From assembly GCF_040717455.1 (NCBI RefSeq), contig NZ_JBFEFH010000018.1:1-64000 (forward strand): 64,000 bases of DNA, read 5' to 3'. Origin of the DNA: Tautonia sp040717455. Its GTDB lineage: Bacteria > Planctomycetota > Planctomycetia > Isosphaerales > Isosphaeraceae. The position numbers and the translations under genes were made by a program. Under the pieces are notes generated by a model. It was not told the origin of the DNA and did no database searches. It was given only the letters and a program-made list of their open reading frames with translations. Positions 50,617 through 58,082 of this stretch are shown here, in pieces (position 1 is the first letter of the stretch; every line of letters begins with the position of its first letter).

Positions 50617-51591
50617 TCACCCGGGGGGGGAAGGAATGGCTGCTGCGTCCATCGCAGGGAACTGGCCATCGAGGCGGAAGGGGGCGCGGACTTCCACGGT
50701 CTCTCCCGCCTGCGGGATGATGTCCGGCGTCGGCTCCGGCTTCGGGCCGACCAGCCGCGTGTGAGGGGCTCGGCGTCCCGCGAAGATCGTCAGCCGCCGC
50801 GGCGCCTCGATTTCGGCGGGGGGCGCCTCGTCGGCGATGATGGGCGGCCGCGGCGCCGGGGGCGTCGGTTCCGGCACCGGCACCGGAATCGGCTCCGGCT
50901 CCGGCTCGGGTTCCGTCTCGGGTGCCGGTTCCGGGGTCGGGACCTGGGTGATTTCGACGTCGTTCAGCCCCCGGAGCGACAGCGTGATCGGGCCGTTTTC
51001 CATCGCGCTCGCCAGGATTTGCACCTCTTCGGGGGCGACCTCCAGGGTCACGGTCCGGGCCTCGATCGACCGGTCTTCGGGGCTCTCGAAGACGGTGCCC
51101 GAGGCCAGCACGCGGATGTTCTCCAGGACCACCCTGGCCCGGCCGGGCGTCTCGGCGTTCGGCTGCAGCACATCGACCCGGTAATCGGGCAGGATGAAGC
51201 CCGAGACGCCGGTCTGCTCGTCCACCCGCACGGCGAAGGCCCGCTTGCCCGGTGTGATCCGCGCGATCATCCCCGTCGGCGTCCCCTTCACGGCGAGCTT
51301 GCCGTCGAGGATCACGTCCCCCGGCAGCATCCGGATCGTCGCCCAGCGGTCGAGGGCCTGCTTCACGTCGGTGAGCGCGCCGCTGGGGACCATCTCGGTC
51401 GGGATTTCCTTCGACTCGATCATCTCGGGCGTCAGCGTCTCCTCGACCCGGATCTCCCGGCTCGCGACCAGGACCAGGGTCTTCGGGATCTCGCCGGAGG
51501 GCTCGCGACTCAGGACCGACCGGACCCCCCACATGGCCCCCAGCCCGCAGAGCGCGGCGAGTCCGAGCAGCATGGGTGCCTTGCTGTTCAT
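50617..51591 (-). CDS. cpaB: Tad pilus assembly protein CpaB (RcpC)
   Basis: A 324-residue periplasmic protein anchored by one N-terminal helix (APMLLGLAALCGLGAMWGV). A SAF-like domain follows (LVLVASREIRVEETLTPEMI, GALTDVKQALDRWATIRML). The RcpC/CpaB core is AFAVRVDEQTGVSGFILPDY then RVDVLQP. The C-terminal third is a Pro/Glu-rich linker of EP repeats (about residues 217-245) and a tail (RRLTIFAGRRAPH), longer than most CpaB proteins. CpaB normally works with the outer-membrane secretin CpaC, which is not found in this locus. Confidence 0.93.
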   Translation of the reverse strand: MNSKAPMLLGLAALCGLGAMWGVRSVLSREPSGEIPKTLVLVASREIRVEETLTPEMIESKEIPTEMVPSGALTDVKQALDRWATIRMLPGDVILDGKLAVKGTPTGMIARITPGKRAFAVRVDEQTGVSGFILPDYRVDVLQPNAETPGRARVVLENIRVLASGTVFESPEDRSIEARTVTLEVAPEEVQILASAMENGPITLSLRGLNDVEITQVPTPEPAPETEPEPEPEPIPVPVPEPTPPAPRPPIIADEAPPAEIEAPRRLTIFAGRRAPHTRLVGPKPEPTPDIIPQAGETVEVRAPFRLDGQFPAMDAAAIPSPPG

Positions 51592-51625
51592 CAGGGTGCT
51601 CCACTGCCCCCTCGGGGCGACTCGC

Positions 51626-52171
51626 TCACATCAAAAGACCGTGGTATGCCATGTAGCCGATCGACCCGATCGCCAGGGGGATGCCGTAGGGCAGGAGCCT
51701 CATCGTCGGCTTGCGCGCGGCGGCCCGCTCGGCCAGCGCGTCGGGATGCTTCACGGCGGCGATCTCGCGGGCGATGTGCTTGCCCATCGACCAGTGCCGC
51801 CGCCACTCCCCGCTCCAGGCGATCATCCCCAGGGCGATGACGCCCCCCACGATCGCCGAGACGGCCAGCGCCTCGGCCGCCATCAAGGGACCGACCCAGG
51901 CGCCGAAGCCCGCGAACATCTTCACGTCGCCCGCCCCCATGCCGCCGATGGCGCAGACGATCATCAAGGGGACGAAGCCGACGACCATCCCGGCCGCCGA
52001 CCATCCCAGGCCCCCCCATCCTGCGGTCCAGGCCCAGTAGGCCAGCCCGCCGGCGGCCAGGTGGAACGTCAGCCAGTTCGGCACCCGGAGCTGGCGGCCG
52101 TCGATGATCGCCGCCTCCACCAGCAGGGCCGAGACTAGCCAGGCGGCCCCCATCGGCAAGGTATAAGGCAT
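51626..52171 (-). CDS. tadV: Prepilin peptidase TadV/CpaA (A24 family)
   Basis: A 181-residue integral membrane aspartic protease that removes the leader of the Flp prepilin. Both catalytic Asp regions are seen: LLVEAAIIDGRQLRVPNWLT (first Asp) and GGMGAGDVKMFAGFG (GxGD motif). The N-methylation domain of longer prepilin peptidases is absent, as usual in TadV. A polar stretch (SGEWRRHWSMGKHIAREIA, continuing to a Lys/Arg-rich segment) precedes the last membrane helix. The gene is 34 bp before cpaB. It may also process the DUF1559 prepilin-like proteins; this is inference. Confidence 0.93.
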   Translation of the reverse strand: MPYTLPMGAAWLVSALLVEAAIIDGRQLRVPNWLTFHLAAGGLAYWAWTAGWGGLGWSAAGMVVGFVPLMIVCAIGGMGAGDVKMFAGFGAWVGPLMAAEALAVSAIVGGVIALGMIAWSGEWRRHWSMGKHIAREIAAVKHPDALAERAAARKPTMRLLPYGIPLAIGSIGYMAYHGLLM

Positions 52172-52359
52172 CGCTCGTGATCCTCCCTCGTGCGGTCGCC
52201 CCGATGGCCCGGCCCCCCGAACCGTCTCTCAGGCGTCCTTCGTGTGCAAGAAGCCTAGGACATGAATGAGCGAAGGGCCTCTCGGCAACCGGCTTTTCGA
52301 GCCGCATCGCCGGAGGCCCCCCGGTCTGCTTCCTGCGAGGCGGTCCGACCGCCTCGGCA

Positions 52360-52542
52360 TCAGTTCACGCCCTGGATCGCCGTGTCGACGTTGCCGAACG
52401 TGGTGTTGAGGCTCGTGCCCAGGGCCCGGACGCTGACGATGATCGCCACGGCGATCAGGGCGACCATCACGGCGTACTCGACCGCCGTCGGGCCGTCTTC
52501 ACTCTTGATGAAACCGCGAACTCGTTTGATGAACGTGCTCAT
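52360..52542 (-). CDS. flp: Flp-type major pilin
   Basis: A 60-residue Flp/Fap pilin precursor from ATG at 52542; AGGAAA lies eight bases upstream. The leader (MSTFIKRVRGFIKSEDG) ends at the prepilin peptidase site before PTAVEYAVMVALIAVAIIV, which has the essential Glu at position 5 of the mature pilin and the Tyr next to it. The tail (TFGNVDTAIQGVN) is short and polar. Only one copy is present. It lies between a secreted protein gene and the prepilin peptidase; 188 bp follow before tadV, and 265 bp precede it, which could hold its own promoter. Confidence 0.95.
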   Translation of the reverse strand: MSTFIKRVRGFIKSEDGPTAVEYAVMVALIAVAIIVSVRALGTSLNTTFGNVDTAIQGVN

Positions 52543-52807
52543 GGGTGTTTCCTGACTCTGGGGGCCCTCGCTCGATCGTGCCCGAGACCGGCCCCGGTTC
52601 CGTTCGTCCGAATCCTGCGTCGCTCCTGATCGGCGATCGGGCCGCGACACCTTCCGAATCGACTGATGCTGGCGTCTGCGTCTGATCATGGCCCGCGACG
52701 TTTCCCCCGCGGGGCTGACAGAACCCTAGGTCAGATTTCCGGGGCGGGTGGCCCGGCCGCCTCGAAAATGTTGCCGGGAATCGACGCGGCCCGCGGCTCA
52801 GTTCCCG

Positions 52808-53461
52808 TCATTTCTCCAGGTTCACACTTCGCGCCGTCTCGTCGATGGCGACGAGGGTGTTCCCCTGGTAGTAACGCACCCGGAGCAGCCTCATCGACTC
52901 GACCCGGGTGGCCTGCCAGCCCACCCCGGAGAACTCCACCGAGGTCTCCGGCCGATAGCCCGACATCGACGTCAGCGACGTCGGCACCGTCACCCCCAGG
53001 TTCGCCCCAGACCCCTGGCCGAAGCGGCCCCAACTGGTCGATTGCCCCTCGATGATCTGGTACGACATCGTCCCCCCGGAGAGGCCCAACGACTGCGTCC
53101 AGGCGATCCGCTCGTCGGGGTGGGACAGCTGCGAGGTGTGTTGCGTCGACGTGGCCAGCACGGAGTCGGCGTTGTACGCGATCACTTCCAGCCCCCCCGA
53201 CCGGAAGGACGGCTGGCTCCGATAGTTCAGGTTCAGCGCGATGAACTGGCCCATCTGCGTGGCACTGGGGCTCATCGACGTGGTGATCTGGGGCCCTTCG
53301 GCGATCGGGTCCGGGGCGATGATGACCAGCTCCCAGTCCTCCTCGACCCGATCGAAGGGCGGTGGCGTGCCCTGCGCCGAGGCGGTCCACGCCCCGGCCG
53401 AGGCGATCCACGCGACGGCCAGCAGCGGCCCGACCGCCTGGGCAATCCGTGGTCGATTCAT
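52808..53461 (-). CDS. Secreted protein of the Tad locus
   Basis: A 217-residue exported protein from ATG at 53461, with GGGAG about eight bases upstream. The signal peptide is AVGPLLAVAWIASAGAWTASA. The mature protein is rich in Ser/Thr and beta-strand-like (QMGQFIALNLNYRSQPSF, GLEVIAYNADSVLATSTQH, RVRYYQGNTLVAIDETA). No family is recognised. It lies in the Tad cluster between the tadG-like gene and flp, all on the same strand, so an outer-membrane or pilus-associated role is likely from context, possibly filling the place of RcpB/CpaD-type proteins. Confidence 0.75.
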   Translation of the reverse strand: MNRPRIAQAVGPLLAVAWIASAGAWTASAQGTPPPFDRVEEDWELVIIAPDPIAEGPQITTSMSPSATQMGQFIALNLNYRSQPSFRSGGLEVIAYNADSVLATSTQHTSQLSHPDERIAWTQSLGLSGGTMSYQIIEGQSTSWGRFGQGSGANLGVTVPTSLTSMSGYRPETSVEFSGVGWQATRVESMRLLRVRYYQGNTLVAIDETARSVNLEK

Positions 53462-53540
53462 GCGTCTTGCTCCCTGTGTTGACTCGGAATTCAGAACGAA
53501 CGTGACCCGCAACGACGGCCGTCGCCGCGCCGCGGTCCGG

Positions 53541-54731
53541 CTAGCGCGACAGGTTCAGCCGGATGAGACCGCCCGAGGTCCAGCCGGGCTGGACCTCGCC
53601 CGGGATCGCGGTCGGATCGCGCGTGAGCGCCGGCTGGACGATCACGTACTTCGGGTTCCCCTTGAAATTGACCGCCAGCACGCGGACCGACGCGAAGTCG
53701 ATCACCTTGTACTGCGCGTTGTTCCCGTTCCCGGAATTCTCCGAGTAGATGGGAATCGTCCGCGGCTTGCCGATGATCGCCTCCAGGTCGTCCTTGATCC
53801 CGGCGCTGATGCCCGGGTCGCCACCGAGCATGACGTAGTCTCTTCCCTGGTTGTCGGTCTGGTTGAGGGTCAGCTTGCCGCCCGGATACCTCGACAGTTG
53901 CTGCGGGGTGACCCCGTACCGGATCTGGGCCCCCAGGGTGCTCGTGCTGTTGTTCGAGGTCCCGATGTTGACCGTCCCCCAGTTGCCGGGGGATCCCGAC
54001 TTGACCGGGTACAGGACCGACTCCCGAATCCCGTCCGCCCCGGTGGTGACCTGCCCCGTGTTCGTGTCATATCGATACGTGTCGCCGTTGCTCGAGCTGG
54101 GGCTGATCATCCGATCGTAGGCGGTCTTGTCCAGCACGATCGGCAACAGGTCGGCATTCTGGTCCGACTCCGAGCTGAACCCGGCGATGCTGTAGTTCAT
54201 CGCCGTCGCCGTCCCTCGGACGCGGACGGCCGCACCGTCGATCCCGATCGCCCTCGCGAAGAAGGCCGGGACGATGCCCCCCCGCTCCTCCGATCGGGCC
54301 GCGCGCACCTGGACCGAGTTGAAGTTCGCCGCCCACGCCGTGTCGCTCAGGAATGGGCTGGCCGGGTCCAGCGGATCGGCGATGTACCCCAGCACCACGT
54401 CCCCGTTCGGCGCGTTGAACGCGTTATTCACGATCACCGGCGGCTGGCCGAGCACCCGATTCTGCGCGACGTACTGCTGCGCCCGGCCGTGGGCCGAGGT
54501 GAAGATCGTCTCCAGCGAGACGTTCGGGTTGATCCGCCGTTCGTCGGCCAGGGCCGAGGCCCCGGCCAGCGCGCCGGCATCGGCCGCGATCCCCAGCTGG
54601 TGCCGGGCCACGGCCAGCACCGTCGTGTCGACGGCCAGCGCCACGAAGCCGAGGATCGCGGTCATCATCACGGCCGAGAGCACCAGGGTCGCGCCGCGCC
54701 GCCTGCCGACCGCACGGGCTCGTCCTCTCAT
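53541..54731 (-). CDS. TadG-like pilus-associated protein
   Basis: A 396-residue protein with the Tad/TadG N-terminal pattern: a basic start (GRRRGATLVLSAVM), a membrane helix AILGFVALAVDTTVLAVA and the family motif HQLGIAADAGALAGASAL. The rest is a large extracellular beta-rich domain (YVAQNRVLGQPPVIVNN, RDYVMLGGDPGISAGI, YVIVQPALTRDP) without an evident von Willebrand MIDAS motif. It follows tadE by 31 bp, in the usual tadE-tadG arrangement. It is probably a pseudopilin-like or surface component of the pilus. Confidence 0.87.
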   Translation of the reverse strand: MRGRARAVGRRRGATLVLSAVMMTAILGFVALAVDTTVLAVARHQLGIAADAGALAGASALADERRINPNVSLETIFTSAHGRAQQYVAQNRVLGQPPVIVNNAFNAPNGDVVLGYIADPLDPASPFLSDTAWAANFNSVQVRAARSEERGGIVPAFFARAIGIDGAAVRVRGTATAMNYSIAGFSSESDQNADLLPIVLDKTAYDRMISPSSSNGDTYRYDTNTGQVTTGADGIRESVLYPVKSGSPGNWGTVNIGTSNNSTSTLGAQIRYGVTPQQLSRYPGGKLTLNQTDNQGRDYVMLGGDPGISAGIKDDLEAIIGKPRTIPIYSENSGNGNNAQYKVIDFASVRVLAVNFKGNPKYVIVQPALTRDPTAIPGEVQPGWTSGGLIRLNLSR

Positions 54732-54762
54732 GATCGGCTCCTCCTGCGACGGGGCCGTCGCG

Positions 54763-55182
54763 TCACGGGTTCTTCTCGCTGCACATCGTCGCCGAGGCCA
54801 CGACCGTCGTGTCCTCGAACGCGAAGGGATTGCCCAGCCAGCTCACGTCCTTGAACGGCACGCTCAGCCGGACGCTGATCGCCGCCGGCGCCTCCGCGTT
54901 CAGCCACGACCCGCTCGGGCTGCTGATCTGCACCGAGGGGGCGATGCCCGTGCCGGCCAGCGCCGCGTTGATCCGGGCCTGCACGGCCGCCTCGGTCTGG
55001 CCGGGCAGCACCGCCGTCCGGCAGCCTTCGCGCGCCGCGACGTGCAAGAGCTGCGACACCATCCCCAGGCGAGACGCCTCGATCGTGCCCAGGATCAACG
55101 CGAGGAACAGCGGCAAGATGATCGCCATCTCCACCGCGGCCGCCCCGGATCGCCCACGACCGCGCCGACGCGAGACGCGCAT
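54763..55182 (-). CDS. tadE: TadE-like pseudopilin
   Basis: A 139-residue protein from ATG at 55182 with AAGGAGG eight bases upstream. The N-terminus (VSRRRGRGRSGAAAVEMAII) and helix LPLFLALILGTIEASRLGM form the TadE pseudopilin signature, with the cleavage-site Gly and the Glu at position 5 (AAAVE). HVAAREGCRTAVLPG follows, also typical. The C-terminal half is a small beta domain ending in CSEKNP. It is the first gene of the leftward Tad operon. A hairpin stands about 100 bases upstream in its leader. Confidence 0.93.
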   Translation of the reverse strand: MRVSRRRGRGRSGAAAVEMAIILPLFLALILGTIEASRLGMVSQLLHVAAREGCRTAVLPGQTEAAVQARINAALAGTGIAPSVQISSPSGSWLNAEAPAAISVRLSVPFKDVSWLGNPFAFEDTTVVASATMCSEKNP

Positions 55183-55282
55183 CTCGGAGACCTCCTTCCT
55201 GACCCGCCCGGCATTGCGACACATTGCCTTGCCTCCCCATGCTCGGACGGCACGCGCGACTGCGGCCGCACCCCCGGAGGGA

Positions 55283-55310
55283 TCTCCAGGACTGCGGTCC
55301 TCCCTGGAGA
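55283..55310 (-). repeat. Hairpin in the leader of the Tad operon
   Basis: TCTCCAGG (55283-55290) and CCTGGAGA (55303-55310) form an 8-bp stem; an alternative inner stem GGAC / GTCC (55289-55292 with 55297-55300) shares two of its bases. The element is about 100 bases upstream of tadE on the minus strand and may be regulatory. Confidence 0.4.
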
Positions 55311-55387
55311 AGCCTAGTTCACCCTTCCGCGTCGCCCTGCAAATCGGGCCCGCCGACTGTTTCCTCCCGGCATCATCGCAGTTCGGC

Positions 55388-55417
55388 TTGCCACCGCGGC
55401 CGGTCGTTCGATACAAT
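55388..55417 (+). promoter_or_regulatory. Promoter of rpmF-rpmB
   Basis: A -35 TTGCCA (55388-55393), 18-bp spacer and -10 TACAAT (55412-55417) precede the rpmF GTG by 54 bases. Both hexamers are one base from consensus, as expected for a ribosomal-protein promoter. Confidence 0.65.
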
Positions 55418-55471
55418 TCACCCTTTTCCCGAACCACACTTTGACCCAGGCAGACCGCCGGAGCGTGTGCC

Positions 55472-55660
55472 GTGGCCGTACCGAAGCGGCGTACATCGAA
55501 GTCCAAGAAGGGGATGCGTCGAAGCCACGACGCCCTCCAGTTCAACGTCATCCTGATCAACTGCGAGCAGTGCGGCACCCTGAAGCCTCGCCATACGGTT
55601 TGCCCCGATTGCGGGACCTATCGCGGTCGTCAGGTGTTGAAGATCGGTGACGAGGAGTAA
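55472..55660 (+). CDS. rpmF: 50S ribosomal protein L32
   Basis: A 62-residue L32 starting with GTG (MAVPKRRTSKSKKGMRRSHD). The zinc ribbon is complete: CEQC and CPDC separated by GTLKPRHTV. The length and N-terminus are typical. In many bacteria rpmF is followed by plsX and fabH; here it is followed after 58 bp by rpmB, another large-subunit protein gene. The pair has a good sigma-70 promoter upstream. Confidence 0.97.
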   Translation: MAVPKRRTSKSKKGMRRSHDALQFNVILINCEQCGTLKPRHTVCPDCGTYRGRQVLKIGDEE

Positions 55661-55718
55661 GCCGGGCCAGCTCAGAGCGCCTCTGTTGCTGTGCTGGCCA
55701 TGATCAGGAGTCAGTCCG

Positions 55719-56039
55719 ATGGGACGGCAGTGCGAAGTTAGCGGCAAGAAGACCTCATTCGGCAACCACGTCACCACACGCGGCAAAGCCAAGTACCTCG
55801 GCGGTGTCGGGACCAAGATCACCGGCATCAGCCGACGGAAGTTCAAGCCCAACCTGCAGACGATCAAGGTCTGGCTGCCCAACGGCACCACCCGCCGCGT
55901 CCGCGTGGCCACCTCGGTCATCCGCGAGGGCAAGCTCACGCTCGAAGTCGATGGAAAGATGCAGACCTTCCCCCTGATCAAGGCCTCCAAGGGGAGCCGT
56001 CAGGCCCGGGAAAAGCTCGGCAACCTCTTCCCCCTCTGA
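55719..56039 (+). CDS. rpmB: 50S ribosomal protein L28 (long form)
   Basis: A 106-residue L28. The N-terminus MGRQCEVSGKKTSFGN and the RNA-binding KFKPNLQTIKVWLPNG are typical, but a ~15-residue stretch (RGKAKYLGGVGTKITG) is inserted between them. The C-terminus extends about 25 residues past the usual end (ASKGSRQAREKLGNLFPL). Family members are usually 62-78 residues. I recall similar long forms from planctomycetes. It follows rpmF by 58 bp. Only one Cys is near the start, so this is a zinc-free type. Confidence 0.93.
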   Translation: MGRQCEVSGKKTSFGNHVTTRGKAKYLGGVGTKITGISRRKFKPNLQTIKVWLPNGTTRRVRVATSVIREGKLTLEVDGKMQTFPLIKASKGSRQAREKLGNLFPL

Positions 56040-56551
56040 GTTCCGAGCACCCCACCCACCGCGACCCGATCGCACCCGCGATCCGATCGCCCTCCTTCGG
56101 GGAGTCTGGGCCGCACCCCCGGCCCGACCTCCCCGGCGAGCGGCTCCCCATCCCACCGCCCGCCCGCCGGCCGAACCCCGTCCTGGTCGCCGCCCCGGGG
56201 CCTCTGCTCCCCCGCCCGATCACCCGCCACGATTCAGCCCTCCCCGGCCCCTCGCCCCCGATCCCCCGCTGTCATCCCTCCGACCCCCCGAGGGGTCTCC
56301 GGCCCGACGTCCCGGCCTCGGAATCGTCCGTTCATTCCGGCGCTCGCGATCGGCGGTTCCCTCTTCACCGCGCTCCCCGATTCGGGTTCAATCAAACAAC
56401 GGTCCAACGCCCTGCCCGACGCCCGGTCTCCGAGCGATTCGGGACGCGGGGCGCGACCGTCGCCTTCCGATCGCCGGCGGTCTCGCAATCCGGCCGCACT
56501 CGGAAGGCTTCTCTCCCGCCGAATCGGACGAGCGAGCGAGGCGCTTCAACC
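56040..56551. other. C-rich intergenic region
   Basis: About 510 bp between rpmB and the sigma-like gene, strongly C-rich on the plus strand. Short frames exist on both strands but have the Arg/Gly/Pro composition of GC bias. I see no clear promoter for the downstream gene and no strong hairpin. Confidence 0.4.
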
Positions 56552-57307
56552 ATGGACGAGGAGTTGTTCAGGAGCTCTCGATCGGGCCGGCAGCCCCCGC
56601 CCCGCGAGGAGACCCGCTTCGAGGGCCGCTCCTCCCCGACGCCCGAGCCCAGCACCGATGACGACGCCTCGGCCTTCGAGCTGCCCGCCGTCCATCGCTA
56701 CCTGGTCCAGCTCATCGTCGATCGAGACGAGGCCGATGCGCTCTATCGCCGGTTCGTGCCCAGCCTCTCGAACGACGCCCGGAACCACCCCGACCCCCAC
56801 GACCGCCGCCCCCGGATCGTCTTGCGGACCGCCCTGATCCGATGGCTCGTCGACCTCCAGCAGTCGGGCCAGTGCCCGATCCCGATCCCCGAGCTTGACG
56901 GCCCGATCGAGTCGGCCCGCTTCGACGCGATCTGGAGATCCGAGCTCCTGGAACGCACCTGGCAACGGCTCAAGGATCTCCAGGAGGAATCCGGTCAGCC
57001 CTTCTTCCTCGCCCTCCGTCAACGCTACGAGCGGCCGGGCCTCTCCGCCCCCGAGCTGGCCGATCGGCTCGCCCGGGCGCTCGATCGCCCCGTCACCCCC
57101 TCCCAGACCCAGCGACTCCTGCGCCGGGCCAACGAGCACTTCTCCCGAATGCTCCTCGACGCCGTCATCGCCACGCTGCCCCACAATCCGCCCTTCGCCA
57201 CCATCGAGCGCGAACTGATCGAGACCAACCTGCTCGCCTTCTGCCGAGAGGTCATCGGCAGGCTGCGCCCTCCCCCCCCGTCCCCCGGCCGGCGTCCTGC
57301 CGAGTGA
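56552..57307 (+). CDS. Planctomycete sigma-factor-like regulator lacking region 2
   Basis: A 251-residue protein. After a polar ~45-residue start, VHRYLVQLIVDRDEADALYR and a helical middle follow. The C-terminal part (ERTWQRLKDLQEESGQPFF, ALRQRYERPGLSAPELADRL, QTQRLLRRANEHFSRMLLDA) closely resembles the C-terminal half of planctomycete ECF sigma-like proteins that accompany Ser/Thr kinases. SQTQRLLRRANEHF fits the recognition helix. I cannot see a normal sigma region 2 (-10 binding). It may be a degenerate sigma factor or a DNA-binding regulator; this is inference. It is a single gene with its own long upstream region. Confidence 0.65.
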   Translation: MDEELFRSSRSGRQPPPREETRFEGRSSPTPEPSTDDDASAFELPAVHRYLVQLIVDRDEADALYRRFVPSLSNDARNHPDPHDRRPRIVLRTALIRWLVDLQQSGQCPIPIPELDGPIESARFDAIWRSELLERTWQRLKDLQEESGQPFFLALRQRYERPGLSAPELADRLARALDRPVTPSQTQRLLRRANEHFSRMLLDAVIATLPHNPPFATIERELIETNLLAFCREVIGRLRPPPPSPGRRPAE

Positions 57308-57474
57308 CGCGATCCCCTCCCCGGATCGCACCCAATCCCCTCCCCCAAGCGAAAACGGGGACGGACGACGCGGGCCTCCGCCCGGTCCCCCGCCCCCGCG
57401 ATCACTCCCGCCACTCCGGGCCGACCGGCGGCCGGCCGCTCCCCTTCGAGGAATTCCCGTCGGCAAGCGGCGTC

Positions 57475-57566
57475 GGGGGACGGAGACCCCCCTCCTCGGA
57501 TTCGAGCAGGAGGGTCTCCGTCTCCGATCCGGAACTCTTGACTGTAGGAGGGGTCTCCGTCCCCGG
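57475..57566. repeat. Three copies of a GGACGGAGACCCC element in mixed orientation
   Basis: Copy 1 (57475-57496) reads GGGGGACGGAGACCC then CCCTCCT on the plus strand. Copies 2 (57508-57525, AGGAGGGTCTCCGTCTCC) and 3 (57546-57566, beginning AGGAGGGGTCTCCGTCCCC) are inverted. Copy 1 with either other copy makes a hairpin of about 16 bp. The element fills the space between two convergent genes. Confidence 0.75.
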
Positions 57567-57578
57567 ATCGGGATTCCT

Positions 57579-57821
57579 CTAGTTCGCCTCTGCCGGGACG
57601 GCATGGGCGTTGAGCCGATCGACCAGCTCCACGGCGTCGTCCGCTCGTTTCCGGTCGGCATACTTGGCCAGCGGGGCCGATTGCGAGCCGTCTCTGTAGA
57701 TCCCGACGACCACATGCAGGCCCCGAGACTCGACCACCTCGGCCCGATCGAACAGCCCCGATCGGATCAAGGAGGCCAGGTTTCGCTGCCAGAGTGCCGT
57801 GTCGTTGAGCTTCTTGACCAT
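57579..57821 (-). CDS. Small hypothetical protein
   Basis: An 80-residue protein from ATG at 57821 (MVKKLNDTALWQRN), with GGGAGG five bases upstream. The sequence has a helix (LWQRNLASLIRSGLFD), a beta hairpin (VVESRGLHVVVGIYRDG) and a final helix (RADDAVELVDRLNAH). Not a named family to my knowledge. The good ribosome-binding site and balanced composition make it a real gene. It is convergent with the sigma-like gene and divergent from the LEPR-XLL gene at 58083. Confidence 0.72.
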   Translation of the reverse strand: MVKKLNDTALWQRNLASLIRSGLFDRAEVVESRGLHVVVGIYRDGSQSAPLAKYADRKRADDAVELVDRLNAHAVPAEAN

Positions 57822-58082
57822 CGTGACCTCCCTGACTTGTCCGCCACGGTGATGAGACCTGATGGTGAACGGCCGTGCCGTTCTGTCTGTCATTCTACGG
57901 TGGGCGTTGGGGAATTGTTCTCACAAAGAGATTCGACGGTCCCCCCCGAATCTTCGCCTCGGGGGCCGATTGCGGCAGTTTTAAGCGTCGGGAGGGTCAA
58001 GGCAGACGCGATGCCCGTCCGATAACCACCCCCAGGACACGGGTTTCCGCAATCCTCTCGATCGGGCACGGAGGCGATAACG

